DNA from: Amycolatopsis taiwanensis DSM 45107
GTDB lineage: Bacteria > Actinomycetota > Actinomycetes > Mycobacteriales > Pseudonocardiaceae
Assembly (NCBI RefSeq): GCF_000519205.1
Contig: NZ_JAFB01000026.1
Location: forward strand, 1-64,000
DNA length: 64,000 nt
Reading direction: 5' to 3'
The notes under the pieces are model-generated. The model had not been told where the DNA came from and did no database searches. It worked only from the letters and a program-made list of their open reading frames with translations. Shown one piece after another: positions 51,114 to 59,791 of the stretch. A program made the position numbers and the translations under genes. The number at the start of each line of letters is the position of its first letter. The stretch's first letter is position 1.

Positions 51114-51186
51114 TGGAGCTGAGGGGAATCGAACCCCTGACCTTCTCGATGCGAACGAGACGCGCTACCAACTGCGCTACAGCCCC
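51114..51186 (-). tRNA. tRNA-Ala (anticodon CGC)
   Basis: 73-nt cloverleaf on the minus strand. Acceptor GGGGCTG pairs with CAGCTCC and includes the G3-U70 wobble that identifies alanine tRNAs. D stem GCGC/GCGC, anticodon stem TCTCG/CGAGA with loop TTCGCAT (anticodon CGC, 51151-51153), variable loop AGGTC, T stem AGGGG/CCCCT with loop TTCGATT, discriminator A. CCA is not encoded. Its 3' half is the insertion target of the element. Confidence 0.95.
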
Positions 51187-51241
51187 TCGGTGAAGCCTGC
51201 GAAAGCATAGCAACCGGCTGGCGCACGATCAGATAGGGGGT

Positions 51242-51994
51242 CTACTCACCCACGGCACGGCGGAACGGGAGCTGGCCCGGGTCGTCCAGCTCGTGGAACT
51301 CCGGGTCCTCGTCGTCCACGTCGACGACCACGGCAGTCTCCCGAACCGGGGCGGGCGGGGCGGGTGCGCGCTCGACTCCGATCGGTTCGCGCCAGCCGTC
51401 GTCGGCCTCAGGCTCGGTGTACTCCTCGTCGATCGGGTGAGGAGCCGGGCCGCGCGCGCGGGTGTTGAACCGGGCGAGCCGCCGCTGGCGGATCTCGTTC
51501 TCGATGCGCACCTGCCGGCGCAGGTAGCCGAGGTAGCAGACCAGAACGAGGTCGATCGCGCCGTGCGCCCACCACAGCTTGGTGAACAGGACACCCGCAC
51601 CGACCGCGGTCAGCACGGCCAGGATGATCAGGCTCAGCACCACACGCTGCCGGAACGCGTACTTCGCACGCGCCGCTATCTCGGCCGCCTCCGGGTCGAA
51701 GCCGCCACGGCCCGGCCGGTAGCGACGTTCGGAGGCCGGTTCAGGGCGGGACGGTGGACGCGCGGAGGGCGGCTCAGAGCGGGAAGGCGCGGGTTCGTCC
51801 GCGAGGGGCTCGTCGGGCTCGGCAACGTCTTCGTCCTCACCCACGGGGAACTCGTCCTCGGCGCTTCGGACCACGCGCGCGGCGAGTTCCGTGTCCGCGG
51901 TCCTCGCGACCGCCTGGCGCTTGCGCACGACCATGGGTACGAGCACGGCGAGCCACGCCGCCGCGAGCGCGACAATGATCAGCGAGCTGGGCAT
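51242..51994 (-). CDS. GlpR/SepX-like divisome membrane protein
   Basis: 250 residues. N-terminal TM (SLIIVALAAAWLAVLVPMVV) with following basic RKRQ, an acidic/Pro-rich linker, then two close TM segments (VVLSLIILAVLTAVGAGVLF; HGAIDLVLVCYLGYL) and a second acidic tail. Length, topology and position next to rimJ, glp and galU match Streptomyces SepX and the corynebacterial Glp receptor GlpR (M. tuberculosis Rv0996 position), membrane partners of the MoeA-like Glp and of FtsZ-ring proteins. Assignment rests on synteny and topology. Confidence 0.75.
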   Translation of the reverse strand: MPSSLIIVALAAAWLAVLVPMVVRKRQAVARTADTELAARVVRSAEDEFPVGEDEDVAEPDEPLADEPAPSRSEPPSARPPSRPEPASERRYRPGRGGFDPEAAEIAARAKYAFRQRVVLSLIILAVLTAVGAGVLFTKLWWAHGAIDLVLVCYLGYLRRQVRIENEIRQRRLARFNTRARGPAPHPIDEEYTEPEADDGWREPIGVERAPAPPAPVRETAVVVDVDDEDPEFHELDDPGQLPFRRAVGE

Positions 51995-52137
51995 CCCCTC
52001 GTGTCACCTCCCCCGTTCCTGGCTACATACCGTCACGCTAGTCACACCAGTAACAGTTCAGGCGGAGCCACGCCGCTTCGGATCGGAAAAAGGCGTCACC
52101 AGTTTTGGTGAAACCGGCCCTTGTGTGCTAGGCGACC

Positions 52138-52797
52138 TCAGGCCCACTCGGCCCGGCGTTCGGCGATCAGCCGGTTCACCAGCCCGTCGCCGATCTCCTC
52201 GACCGTGATCGCGAAGCACAGGTGGTCCCGCCAGTCCCCGGCGACGTCGAGATAGCGTCGGAAGAGGCCTTCCTTGCGGAAACCGGACTTCGTGAGTACC
52301 CGCACGCTCGCCACGTTCTCCGGGCGCACGGTCGCTTCGATGCGATGTAGGCCGGCGGAGGCGAAGACGTGGTCGACGACCAGCGCAACGGAGGCGGTGG
52401 CCACGCCTCCGCCGACAACCGTCGAGGACACCCAGTAGCCCACCCACGCCGAACGAAGTGAGGCGCGGATCACGTTACCGATCGTGATCTGCCCCGCGAA
52501 CTGCCCGTCCACGATGATCGCGAACGGCAGGCACTGCCCACGCCGGGCCAGCGACCGCAGCCCCATCCACTGCGGCGGCCAGGACCAGAACCCGTTGCGG
52601 TCCTGCCACGGACCGGGCGCGGTCGGCTCCCATCGCTCCAGATGTTCCCGGTCCCGCAGCCGGATCCGACTCCAGTCACCGGCATCTCGCAGCCGGATCG
52701 GACGAACCGAAACCTCGCCCGCGGCGACCCGCAGTGGTCCCAGCCTGGCCGGCCAGCCGGGATGGCGGGTCTCCAGGTTGTATGTCGCTGCCTGCAC
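52138..52797 (-). CDS. rimJ: GNAT-family N-acetyltransferase, RimJ/RimL type
   Basis: 219 residues, GTG start nine bases after the glp stop. RimJ-like GNAT features: VSVRPIRLRDAGDWSRIRLR, then GQITIGNVIRASLRSAWVGY, the acetyl-CoA loop region VGGGVATASVALVVDHVFAS, GLHRIEATVRPENVASVRVL and KSGFRKEGLFRRYLDVAGDW at the C-terminus. RimJ acetylates the N-terminus of ribosomal protein S5 in E. coli; actinobacterial copies in this locus are not proven to do so. Confidence 0.9.
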   Translation of the reverse strand: MQAATYNLETRHPGWPARLGPLRVAAGEVSVRPIRLRDAGDWSRIRLRDREHLERWEPTAPGPWQDRNGFWSWPPQWMGLRSLARRGQCLPFAIIVDGQFAGQITIGNVIRASLRSAWVGYWVSSTVVGGGVATASVALVVDHVFASAGLHRIEATVRPENVASVRVLTKSGFRKEGLFRRYLDVAGDWRDHLCFAITVEEIGDGLVNRLIAERRAEWA

Positions 52798-52806
52798 CGG
52801 ACGTAT

Positions 52807-54072
52807 TTACACCCGTTGGGCCAGAAAGGTCACGCGCACCATCTCACCGGCCGGCACCTCGGTGCTGTCCTCGTCCACGTTCACCAGGCAGTTCGCCTCG
52901 GCCAGCGAGGCCAGCAGGTGCGAGCCGGAGGTGCCGAGGGGCTGCACCAGGTACTCGCCGTTCCCCTCGTCACGCAGCAGTTGGCCACGCAGGAAGCCCT
53001 TGCGTCCCTGGACCGACGTGATCGGCGACAGCAGCCGCGCGCTGACCATGCGGCGGTACGGATTGCGGGAGCCGCGGGCCGCCCTGATCAGCGGCCGGAT
53101 CAACACCTCGAACGCCACCAGCGCGCTCATCGGATTCCCCGGAATGAGGAAGGTCGGCACCAGGTCCGGGCCGAGCCGCCCGAAACCCTGCGCCGAACCG
53201 GGGTGCATCGCGACACGGGTGATGTCGAGCTGCCCCAGTTCCGACAGAGCCGTTCGCACCTCTTCACCGGCGGTACCCCCGGCCCCGCCCGCGACCACGA
53301 CGACCTCGGACATCAGCAGCCTGCCCTCAACCACCTCACGCAGCCGTTTCGGCTCGCCCGGCACGATGCCGACCCGGCTGACCTCGGCGCCGGCGTCCCG
53401 AGCCGCGGCGGCCAGCGCGTAGGAGTTGACGTCGTAGACCTGCCCGGTCGAGGGGACGCGGTCGATGTCGACCAGTTCGTCCCCCACGGAAATGATCGAC
53501 ACCCGGGGTCGCGGATAGACCAGCACCTTCGACCGCCCCACCGCGGCGAGCAGGCCGACCTGAGCGGCCCCGATGGTGTCGCCGTGACGGACCGCGATGT
53601 CCCCGACCTGCACGTCCTCACCGGTTCGGCGCACATAGGCCGCCGAGGGCACCGACTGGCGCACCACGACGTTCGCCGGATGCCCGTCGGTGAATGCGGT
53701 GGGCACGACCGCGTCGGCGAGCGTCGGCAGCGGCGCTCCGGTCGCGACCCGCACCGCCTGCCCCGGCTGCAACCGGCGTGGCTGCCGGGAACCCGCCGGG
53801 ATCTCCCCGACCACGGGCAGCTGCACCGGCTCGTCGCCCGCCGGGCGCAGGTCCACGCTGCGCACCGCATACCCGTCCACCGCCGCCTGGTCGAAGCCGG
53901 GCAGGGCGCGTTCCGCGACGACCTCTTCCGCGCAGAGCAGGCCCTGTGCCTCGGAGATCGCTACCCGCACCGGACGCGGGCGCACCGCGGCCTGCAGCAC
54001 GAGTGCGAGTTGTTCGTCGACGGAGCGGAGCTCCTGCTCGGCCGCAGCCGGCTCGGACGTGGCGCGAGTCAT
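52807..54072 (-). CDS. glp: Gephyrin/MoeA-like protein Glp
   Basis: 421 residues. MoeA domains in order: substrate loop region VDGYAVRSVDLRPAG, MPT-binding MoCF domain with VSIISVGDELVDI, then YDVNSYALAAAARDAGAEVS, GGAGGTAGEEVRTAL and GFGRLGPDLVPTFLIPGNPM. The C-terminal domain IV follows. The fold inserts molybdate into molybdopterin, but the paralogue in this galU-rimJ-GlpR locus is the one that acts with a membrane receptor in cell division and polar growth in corynebacteria. Overlaps the galU stop (ATGA). Confidence 0.85.
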   Translation of the reverse strand: MTRATSEPAAAEQELRSVDEQLALVLQAAVRPRPVRVAISEAQGLLCAEEVVAERALPGFDQAAVDGYAVRSVDLRPAGDEPVQLPVVGEIPAGSRQPRRLQPGQAVRVATGAPLPTLADAVVPTAFTDGHPANVVVRQSVPSAAYVRRTGEDVQVGDIAVRHGDTIGAAQVGLLAAVGRSKVLVYPRPRVSIISVGDELVDIDRVPSTGQVYDVNSYALAAAARDAGAEVSRVGIVPGEPKRLREVVEGRLLMSEVVVVAGGAGGTAGEEVRTALSELGQLDITRVAMHPGSAQGFGRLGPDLVPTFLIPGNPMSALVAFEVLIRPLIRAARGSRNPYRRMVSARLLSPITSVQGRKGFLRGQLLRDEGNGEYLVQPLGTSGSHLLASLAEANCLVNVDEDSTEVPAGEMVRVTFLAQRV

Positions 54073-54974
54073 CGGCTCTGGTTCTCGATTCGCTCGGCAA
54101 GCCAGGCGCGCAGCGACGGACCGTAATCGGGGTGGTCCAGGGCGAAGTCGACGGCGGCCCGCAGGAACCCGCCCGGGTTTCCCAGGTCGTGCCGGCCGCC
54201 CCGGTGCACGACGATATGCACCGGATGGCCCTCCTCGATCAGCAGCGCCACCGCGTCGGTGAGCTGCAGTTCGCCCCCGGCGCCCGGCTTGATGCGGCGC
54301 AACGCGTCGAAGATCGCCCGGTCGAGCAGGTACCGCCCGGCCGCCGCGTAGGTGGAGGGCGCCTCTTCCGGCTTGGGTTTCTCGACCATGCCGTGGACCC
54401 GCTTGACGTCGGCATCCGCGGTGTCGGTGACGTCGAAGACCCCGTAGGGCGAAATCTGTTCTTTCGGGATGTCGAATGCACAGAGCACGCTGCCGCCGTG
54501 ACGCGACCGCACCTCGGACATCCTCTCCAGCACACCGACGGGCAGTACGAGGTCGTCGGGCAGCAGCACGGCCACGGCCTGGTCGTCGTCGGCCAGGTTG
54601 GGCTCGGCCTGCTGCACGGCGTGCCCGAGACCGAGTGCCTCGTGCTGGATCGCGACTTCGACGTCAAGCAGCGTGGGTCCCCGGCGGACCTTCTCCAACA
54701 GCTCGAGTTTGCCCTTGCGTTCCAGGGTTTCCTCGAGCTGGGGTGCCGGCCGGAAGTAGTCGACCACCGATTCCTTGCCGGGTGAGGTGACGATCACCAG
54801 GCGCTTGGCGCCGGCGTGTGCCGCTTCCTCCGCGACGAGTTCGATGCCAGGTGTGTCCACGACTGGCAGCAGTTCCTTGGGCACCGCTTTTGTCGCAGGT
54901 AGGAAGCGTGTCCCCAGACCCGCTGCTGGGACAATGGCGGTTCGGAACGAGTGGTTGTCAGCGACGCCCGTCAT
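54069..54974 (-). CDS. galU: UTP-glucose-1-phosphate uridylyltransferase
   Basis: 301 residues from ATG 54974 (MTGVADNHSFRTAIVPAAGL). Nucleotidyltransferase signature AAGLGTRFLPATKAVPKELL, then PGIELVAEEAAHAGAKRLVI and VLLPDDLVLP with the metal Asp, plus VEKPKPEEAPSTYAAAGRYL. It makes UDP-glucose from UTP and glucose-1-phosphate for cell-wall glycans and trehalose. First gene of galU-glp-rimJ, divergent from the 5-formyl-THF cyclo-ligase gene. Confidence 0.95.
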   Translation of the reverse strand: MTGVADNHSFRTAIVPAAGLGTRFLPATKAVPKELLPVVDTPGIELVAEEAAHAGAKRLVIVTSPGKESVVDYFRPAPQLEETLERKGKLELLEKVRRGPTLLDVEVAIQHEALGLGHAVQQAEPNLADDDQAVAVLLPDDLVLPVGVLERMSEVRSRHGGSVLCAFDIPKEQISPYGVFDVTDTADADVKRVHGMVEKPKPEEAPSTYAAAGRYLLDRAIFDALRRIKPGAGGELQLTDAVALLIEEGHPVHIVVHRGGRHDLGNPGGFLRAAVDFALDHPDYGPSLRAWLAERIENQSR

Positions 54975-54998
54975 GTCGGTAGAGCCTAACCTGCGCAT

Positions 54999-55592
54999 AT
55001 GGCTTATCGCTGCAACGACCAGTGGGACAAGGTGACGTGGCGAAGCCACCTTGCCGGTGCACGCTCGGCTGTTCCGGCACAGCAACGCATTGCGGAAGCA
55101 CGTGCACTGGCCGGCGTGGCGGCGTCTCTTCCGCTGCCGGAAACCGTCTGCTGTTACGTCCCGTTCGGCACCGAGCCGGGTTCGGTCGCGCTGGTTGACA
55201 TGTTGCGCAACACGGGCGCCCGTGTCCTGCTACCCGTGATCCCGCCCCGGCCGGACGCGCTGGACTGGGCCGAATACACCGGCACCGCCGCGCTCGTTCC
55301 GGGCAGGTTGCGCGGCGTCCTCGAACCCTCGGGACCGCGGCTGGGCGTGTCGGCCGTGCGCTCGGCCGGCCTGGTGTTGCTGCCGGCGCTGGCCGTCGAC
55401 CACCTGGGCGTGCGCCTGGGCCGGGGCGCCGGCTACTACGACCGGACGCTGGCCCACGTCGCCCCCGACACCGCGCTGGTGGCGATCGTCCGGGACGACG
55501 AACTGGTGGAGAGGCTGCCTGCCGAGCCCCATGACATACGCATGACCGGCGCGCTCACGCCTTCTCGCGGGCTCGTCCGCCTGCCCGTGTAG
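54999..55592 (+). CDS. 5-formyltetrahydrofolate cyclo-ligase
   Basis: 197 residues (MAYRCNDQWDKVTWRSHLAG). Family motifs: VCCYVPFGTEPGSVALVDML, then LLPALAVDHLGVRLGRGAGY, ending YYDRTLAHV (the GxRLGxGxGYYDR signature). It converts 5-formyl-THF to methenyl-THF using ATP, recycling folate. It occupies the same position beside galU as M. tuberculosis Rv0992c. Confidence 0.93.
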   Translation: MAYRCNDQWDKVTWRSHLAGARSAVPAQQRIAEARALAGVAASLPLPETVCCYVPFGTEPGSVALVDMLRNTGARVLLPVIPPRPDALDWAEYTGTAALVPGRLRGVLEPSGPRLGVSAVRSAGLVLLPALAVDHLGVRLGRGAGYYDRTLAHVAPDTALVAIVRDDELVERLPAEPHDIRMTGALTPSRGLVRLPV

Positions 55593-55809
55593 ACAAGGAT
55601 GTTATTCGCGCCACACCGACGCCGGCGATCTCGCGGCTGGATTGATCGTCGTCGCGGTTCACCAGGGCTACCCGCGAGTAGCCGCGGCCACTCGTGGGCT
55701 GGGCCCCGGCCGGAATCCGTATGCTCACGACGTGGCAAAACCGGGTAGCGCTGGACGCGCCGCGGGAATCTGCGCGCGAGTGATCCCAAGTGATTCCCGG
55801 AAACCCCGT

Positions 55810-55839
55810 TTGACCTGCGAAGGAACATCCCAGTATCGT
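55810..55839 (+). promoter_or_regulatory. Sigma-70-type promoter for the Ruc-like gene
   Basis: TTGACC (55810-55815), an 18-bp spacer and TATCGT (55834-55839). Transcription would start just before or within the CIRCE element at 55846. The hexamers are close to the actinobacterial housekeeping consensus. Confidence 0.55.
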
Positions 55840-55845
55840 TCAGCG

Positions 55846-55872
55846 TTAGCACTCTTGCCGAGAGAGTGCCAA
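55846..55872. promoter_or_regulatory. CIRCE element (HrcA operator)
   Basis: TTAGCACTC-N9-GAGTGCCAA; the consensus is TTAGCACTC-N9-GAGTGCTAA, so only one base differs. It lies between the promoter hexamers and the GTG of the Ruc-like gene (55890), 17 bp from the start. HrcA would repress this gene until heat or misfolding stress. Confidence 0.85.
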
Positions 55873-55889
55873 TGCGCGAAGGAGCACCA

Positions 55890-56240
55890 GTGCCCACGTA
55901 CCAGTACGCCTGCAAAGAATGCGGTCACCGCTTCGAGGCCGTGCAGTCCTTCTCGGATGCCAGCCTGACCGAGTGCCCCCAGTGCACCGGCCCCCTGCGC
56001 AAGCTGTACGGAGCCGTCGGCGTGATCTTCAAGGGCAGCGGCTTCTACCGCACGGATTCCCGGTCGGAGTCTTCGAAGTCGTCTTCGAACGGCAGCAAGT
56101 CCAGCTCCACCAAGTCCGAGTCCGGCTCGGCCAAATCCGACTCCGGCTCGACCAACGGGCAGAGCAAGAGCAGCTCGTCGGACTCGAGCTCTTCGTCGTC
56201 TTCCTCGAGCACGACGAAAACGTCCGCCGCCGCCTCGTAA
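55890..56240 (+). CDS. FmdB-type zinc-ribbon protein, Ruc (Rv0991c)-like redox chaperone
   Basis: 116 residues from GTG 55890 with AAGGAG upstream. The zinc ribbon has C8, C11, C29 and C32 (ACKECGHRFE, ECPQCTGPL). The second half is a disordered Ser-rich tail. Mycobacterial Ruc (Rv0991c), same size and same place beside the 5-formyl-THF cyclo-ligase gene, is a heat-induced chaperone activated by oxidation of these cysteines. The CIRCE element upstream supports a heat-shock role here. Assignment as Ruc rests on synteny, size and the four Cys; other FmdB proteins are regulators of unknown function. Confidence 0.75.
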   Translation: MPTYQYACKECGHRFEAVQSFSDASLTECPQCTGPLRKLYGAVGVIFKGSGFYRTDSRSESSKSSSNGSKSSSTKSESGSAKSDSGSTNGQSKSSSSDSSSSSSSSSTTKTSAAAS

Positions 56241-56378
56241 CGGCGGAGTTGTCCACACACCCCCAGTTGTCCACAGCAGCGTGAGCAGCCGCTTCCAGCG
56301 CGCTGCCAGCCACCCCTAGCGTCGATTACGACGGCGGATACCCGTCGTCTCGGCCTTCGATGCTGGGGGTGCGCCGCG

Positions 56379-56867
56379 ATGAAGATCGCCCCACGCTCTT
56401 ACTGGAACCGCCTGCGACCGCGTTTGCGTGGCCGGACCATCACGCTGACGCGGCGGGTGCTGGCCGCGGGACTATTGGTCGTGGCCGCTGTCATCGCCGC
56501 CCGGCCGACCGCGGCCGGGCCGGCTCCGCCCGCACCCGCGCCGGTCTCGGCGCCCTCGGGTGCCGCCATCACGGCAGGACCGGGCTTCGCGACCGTACCG
56601 ATCCGACTCGCCGACCCGGGTGTCGCCGAACTGCTCAACCGGGGAACGCGCGTCGACGTGGTGGCCACCGAAGGCGGTGAGCCGAGTCGGAAGGTGCTGG
56701 CCAGCATGGCGACCGTGGTGGACGTGCGCTCGTCGCCCCCGGCCGCGGGCAACCTGTTTCCCGCCGAAAGCAGCGGCCCGCTGGTGCTGATCTCCGTTCC
56801 GGCCGAAGTCGCCGTGCAGGTGGCCGCGTTGTCTCTACGGAACCCGGTGACAGTCACCCTCCGTTGA
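56379..56867 (+). CDS. Exported SAF-domain-like protein
   Basis: 162 residues. A basic N-terminus and one TM/signal segment (VLAAGLLVVAAVIAARP) precede a Pro/Ala-rich linker and a small beta-rich domain (ATVPIRLADPGVAELLNRGT, then RVDVVATEGGEPSRKVLASM) that resembles the SAF/CpaB (RcpC) domain of pilus assembly proteins. Genes of this type sit beside FmdB/mscL in many actinobacteria, so a Flp-pilus role is not assured. No pilus genes are adjacent. Confidence 0.6.
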   Translation: MKIAPRSYWNRLRPRLRGRTITLTRRVLAAGLLVVAAVIAARPTAAGPAPPAPAPVSAPSGAAITAGPGFATVPIRLADPGVAELLNRGTRVDVVATEGGEPSRKVLASMATVVDVRSSPPAAGNLFPAESSGPLVLISVPAEVAVQVAALSLRNPVTVTLR

Positions 56868-56887
56868 CAGAGCGGAACCGCGTAGCG

Positions 56888-57070
56888 CTATTCGTGATGG
56901 GGCGGCCGATTCTCCTGGTACCACGAGTCACGATCGCGCTCGGGCGCGCCGGCGTCGCGCTCGTCCGAGGTGGTCTCCGGCAGCACATCGCCGAAGACCT
57001 CGTCCAGCCGCCTGCGGTCGGGGTCCCGGCGATGCTCGCGATCAGGATCCGTCAAGGCCCGACAACTCAT
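56888..57070 (-). CDS. Small conserved hydrophilic protein
   Basis: 60 residues (MSCRALTDPDREHRRDPDRR), highly charged, ending DSWYQENRPPHHE. The RRRLDEVFGDVLPETTSDER stretch has the look of a conserved actinobacterial small protein found beside moaB genes; function unknown. Its ATG lies 28 bp inside the end of moaB in the same direction, so translation is probably coupled. Confidence 0.6.
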   Translation of the reverse strand: MSCRALTDPDREHRRDPDRRRLDEVFGDVLPETTSDERDAGAPERDRDSWYQENRPPHHE

Positions 57071-57542
57071 CGATGACGTGGGGAACCAATGACGACAACG
57101 TCGCCATGCCGTCGCGCACCGCCGCCCGCGAGCCGGCCAGGTTGACCACCAGCGTGCTGCCCGAGATGCCGACGAGACCGCGTGAAATGCCCGCGTCCAC
57201 CGCTCCGGCGGCCAAGCCGGACGAGCGCAGTGCCTCTCCTATCCCGGGGATCGGGCGGTCGAGCACGCCGGCTGTGGCGTCGGGCGTGACGTCGCGCGGG
57301 GACACCCCCGTCCCGCCCACGGTGATCACCAGGTCGACCCCGCCGATGACGGCGGTGTTGAGCGCATTGCGGATCGCGACCGTGTCGGCGTGGACGACCA
57401 CCACACCGTCCACGATGAACCCGGCTTCCTCCAGCAGTTCCGTGACCAGGGGGCCGGAGGTGTCGTCGTGCTCACCATGCGCCGCGCGGTCGTCCACGAT
57501 CACCACGAGAGCGCGGCCAAGCCGCTGTGCACTGCGTTCCAT
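57042..57542 (-). CDS. moaB: MogA/MoaB-family molybdenum cofactor protein
   Basis: 166 residues from ATG 57542 (MERSAQRLGRALVVIVDDRA). MoCF-fold motifs: DDTSGPLVTELLEEAGFIVD, then LVITVGGTGVSPRDVTPDAT and RGLVGISGSTLVVNLAGSRA. It binds molybdopterin and adenylylates it before Mo insertion. The position beside the two-component system and HtrA gene matches moaB2 (Rv0984) in M. tuberculosis. Confidence 0.9.
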   Translation of the reverse strand: MERSAQRLGRALVVIVDDRAAHGEHDDTSGPLVTELLEEAGFIVDGVVVVHADTVAIRNALNTAVIGGVDLVITVGGTGVSPRDVTPDATAGVLDRPIPGIGEALRSSGLAAGAVDAGISRGLVGISGSTLVVNLAGSRAAVRDGMATLSSLVPHVIDELSGLDGS

Positions 57543-57734
57543 GACGCATACCGTAGAACGTCTTCCCCATGAGCGTGGCGGCACCCGAGCCATCGACCGA
57601 ACTCGTGCCGGGAACCTGGTGCCGGGGCCCGCCGGGCATCGGTGCCGGGGTCTTGTCAGAACCCGACGGCCGGCTGGCAGGGCTGCGCCGCTGCGGGCCT
57701 CGGTCGTGTTGTAGACCGCTTCGTCGAGGCCGAA

Positions 57735-58781
57735 TCAGCGCGCGGCGAGTGGGAGGCGGACCTCGAACCGGCAGCCAGGCCCGTGGTTGTGCACCTGGAT
57801 GCGGCCCCGGTGCGCCTCGACCAGGCCCTTGGCGATCGCCAGGCCGAGGCCGCCGCCGGTCGTGCTGGTCCGATCCGGCGTGCGCGCCTGAGTTCCCCGG
57901 AAGGCGACCTCGAACACCCGGCCGATCTCCTCCAGGGGGATGCCGCCGCAACCGTCTTCCACCGCGAGCAGGGCGTTGTCGCCGTCGATCCCGACGTGCA
58001 CTGCGACCGTACCGTCGGGCGGCGTGTGCCTGATCGCGTTGGACACCAGATTGGAGACTATCCGGGCCAGTTCTGGATCGCTGCCGGCGACCACCGGCCA
58101 GATGTCGGCGTCTGCCCGTAGCTTGACCTTCTTCTGCCGGGCGACCGGTGTCTGCACGGCCAGCGTTTCACTGATGACCTCTTGCAGGGGCACCGCCGAC
58201 AAGGTGAGCCGCAGGGCCCCGGCGGTGATCCGGGAGAGCTCGAACAGATCGCCGACCATACCGGACAGCCGGGTCGTCTCGCCGCTGATGCGCTGGGCGT
58301 AGCCGGCGACCTCGCCGGGCTCCGACACGATCCCGTCCGCCAGGGCTTCGGCCATGGCCCGGATGCCCGCGAGCGGGCTGCGCAGGTCGTGGCTGATCCA
58401 GGCCACCAGGTCGCGGCGGGCCGCCTCCGCCGCGCGTTCCCGTTCCCGTGCCTCGCGTTCCCACACGCTGCGCCGCGCGATGGCGCGGCCCAGGATGATG
58501 GCCGATGGCACGGTGACCACCCCGACCAGCAGGCATACGAGCAGCATCGTGGTGAGCGCCGGGGTGAACATGAACCCGCTGATCCCGAGCACGCCGGCGA
58601 ACGTGGCCAGCACCGGGATCAGCATCAGCACGGTGAGCGAGGTGACCAGGGACCGGCCGCGCAGCCGGTACAGCACCGCTCCGCCCAGGAGCGCGACGGG
58701 CAACGCGAACACCAGTGCGAGGGGCAGGATGTGCCAGACATGCGTGAGCATGTCCCCGAAGGACTCGCTGGGCTCGATCAT
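57735..58781 (-). CDS. Sensor histidine kinase (envelope-stress type, MprB-like position)
   Basis: 348 residues from ATG 58781, which overlaps the response regulator stop (ATGA). Two pairs of TM segments (about 14-32, 45-65, 70-95), no large extracellular sensor, then HisKA ([20 protein letters not shown]), N box [17 protein letters not shown]1 [12 protein letters not shown] and G2 [15 protein letters not shown]. In M. tuberculosis MprB sits here and senses envelope stress through HtrA/PepD feedback, but this protein lacks MprB's big periplasmic domain, so the input may differ. Confidence 0.9.
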   Translation of the reverse strand: MIEPSESFGDMLTHVWHILPLALVFALPVALLGGAVLYRLRGRSLVTSLTVLMLIPVLATFAGVLGISGFMFTPALTTMLLVCLLVGVVTVPSAIILGRAIARRSVWEREARERERAAEAARRDLVAWISHDLRSPLAGIRAMAEALADGIVSEPGEVAGYAQRISGETTRLSGMVGDLFELSRITAGALRLTLSAVPLQEVISETLAVQTPVARQKKVKLRADADIWPVVAGSDPELARIVSNLVSNAIRHTPPDGTVAVHVGIDGDNALLAVEDGCGGIPLEEIGRVFEVAFRGTQARTPDRTSTTGGGLGLAIAKGLVEAHRGRIQVHNHGPGCRFEVRLPLAAR

Positions 58782-59494
58782 GACCGCACCGGGTCGTAGC
58801 GGTATCCCACGCCCCATACCGTCGCCACCCGGACCGGTTTCGCGGGGTCGGCTTCGATCTTCTCCCGCAGCCGCCGCACGTGAACGGTCACCGTGGATTG
58901 GTCGCCGAACTTCCAGCCCCACACCTTTTCCAGCAGATCGGCGCGCGAGAAGGCGGTGCCGGGATGGTCGAGGAAGAAGGCCAGCAGGTCGAATTCCCTG
59001 GTGGTGAGGGGAAGCTCCACACCATCCAAAGTGGCCTTACGGGCGCCGAGGTGCAGGCGCAGGCCGCCGTCGGCCAGTTCGCCGGCCGAGGGTTCCGGGC
59101 GGGGCATCCGGGCACGGCGCAGCACCGAGGCGACCCGCAGGGCGAGTTCTCGTGGGCTGAACGGCTTGGTGACGTAGTCGTCGGCGCCGAGTCGCAGGCC
59201 GGCGATCCGGTCCTCCTCCTCGCCGAGCGCGGTGAGCAGCACCACGGGAATCTGACTCGACTGCCGCATCCGCCGGCACACCTCGAGTCCGTTGATACCG
59301 GGCATCATCACGTCCAACACGACGAGGTCCGGCCGCGACTGCTCGAACAGTTGCAGGCACTCCGTGCCGTTCCCGGCGACCTCCACCCTGAACCCGCCGG
59401 CCTCGAGATAACGCCGCACCACGTCACGAACCGTTTCGTCGTCATCGACGACGAGTACGCGGCCGGTCTCAGTCTCAGGCTCAGTGCCGGTCAC
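58778..59494 (-). CDS. OmpR/PhoB-family response regulator
   Basis: 238 residues from GTG 59494, chosen because GGGGGAG lies six bases upstream. Receiver: [20 protein letters not shown], phospho-acceptor D in [16 protein letters not shown], and [12 protein letters not shown] with the conserved Lys. C-terminal winged helix: [40 protein letters not shown] and [10 protein letters not shown]. Pairs with the co-translated kinase. The divergent region up to HtrA (59495-60194) contains two DnaA boxes and a terminator. Confidence 0.93.
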   Translation of the reverse strand: MTGTEPETETGRVLVVDDDETVRDVVRRYLEAGGFRVEVAGNGTECLQLFEQSRPDLVVLDVMMPGINGLEVCRRMRQSSQIPVVLLTALGEEEDRIAGLRLGADDYVTKPFSPRELALRVASVLRRARMPRPEPSAGELADGGLRLHLGARKATLDGVELPLTTREFDLLAFFLDHPGTAFSRADLLEKVWGWKFGDQSTVTVHVRRLREKIEADPAKPVRVATVWGVGYRYDPVRS

Positions 59495-59791
59495 GGAACT
59501 CCCCCAGAGCACTTGATGATTCATCGCCGGCACGGTCACCGCCCGCACGGCCGGCCACCCTCGGCACGAGCCGAGCCGCACGCAGCAACCACACCATGAA
59601 CGGTGACCAGATCCGCCGAACTCCCATCCCGCCGGACCGTATCTCCGCGTCCGGCGCAGAGAAAGCCGGCACCTCGATTCGTCAGATGTCGGTAAGGAAT
59701 TCGGAGCGCCGGCCAGATGACATGTCGACATGTCAATACTCGAGGCCCGAACTCATCCGGTGGTGTTTGCGCAAGAGGAACTTGAAGTCGC

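Larger units (their letters stand above)
47950..51156. mobile_element. Degenerate integrative element in tRNA-Ala (AICE-type)
   Basis: A 44-bp exact direct repeat bounds it: 47950-47993 and 51113-51156. The right copy is part of the intact tRNA-Ala gene, the left copy is only its 3' half plus one base. Inside are, in order, arm-like repeats, a conserved hypothetical gene, a long hairpin, the 3' part of a Rep-like gene, a xis-like gene and a broken tyrosine integrase. This rep-xis-int order and tRNA target are typical of pSAM2-like actinomycete elements, but transfer (tra) genes are gone. At 3.2 kb and with a dead integrase it is probably fixed. Confidence 0.82.
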
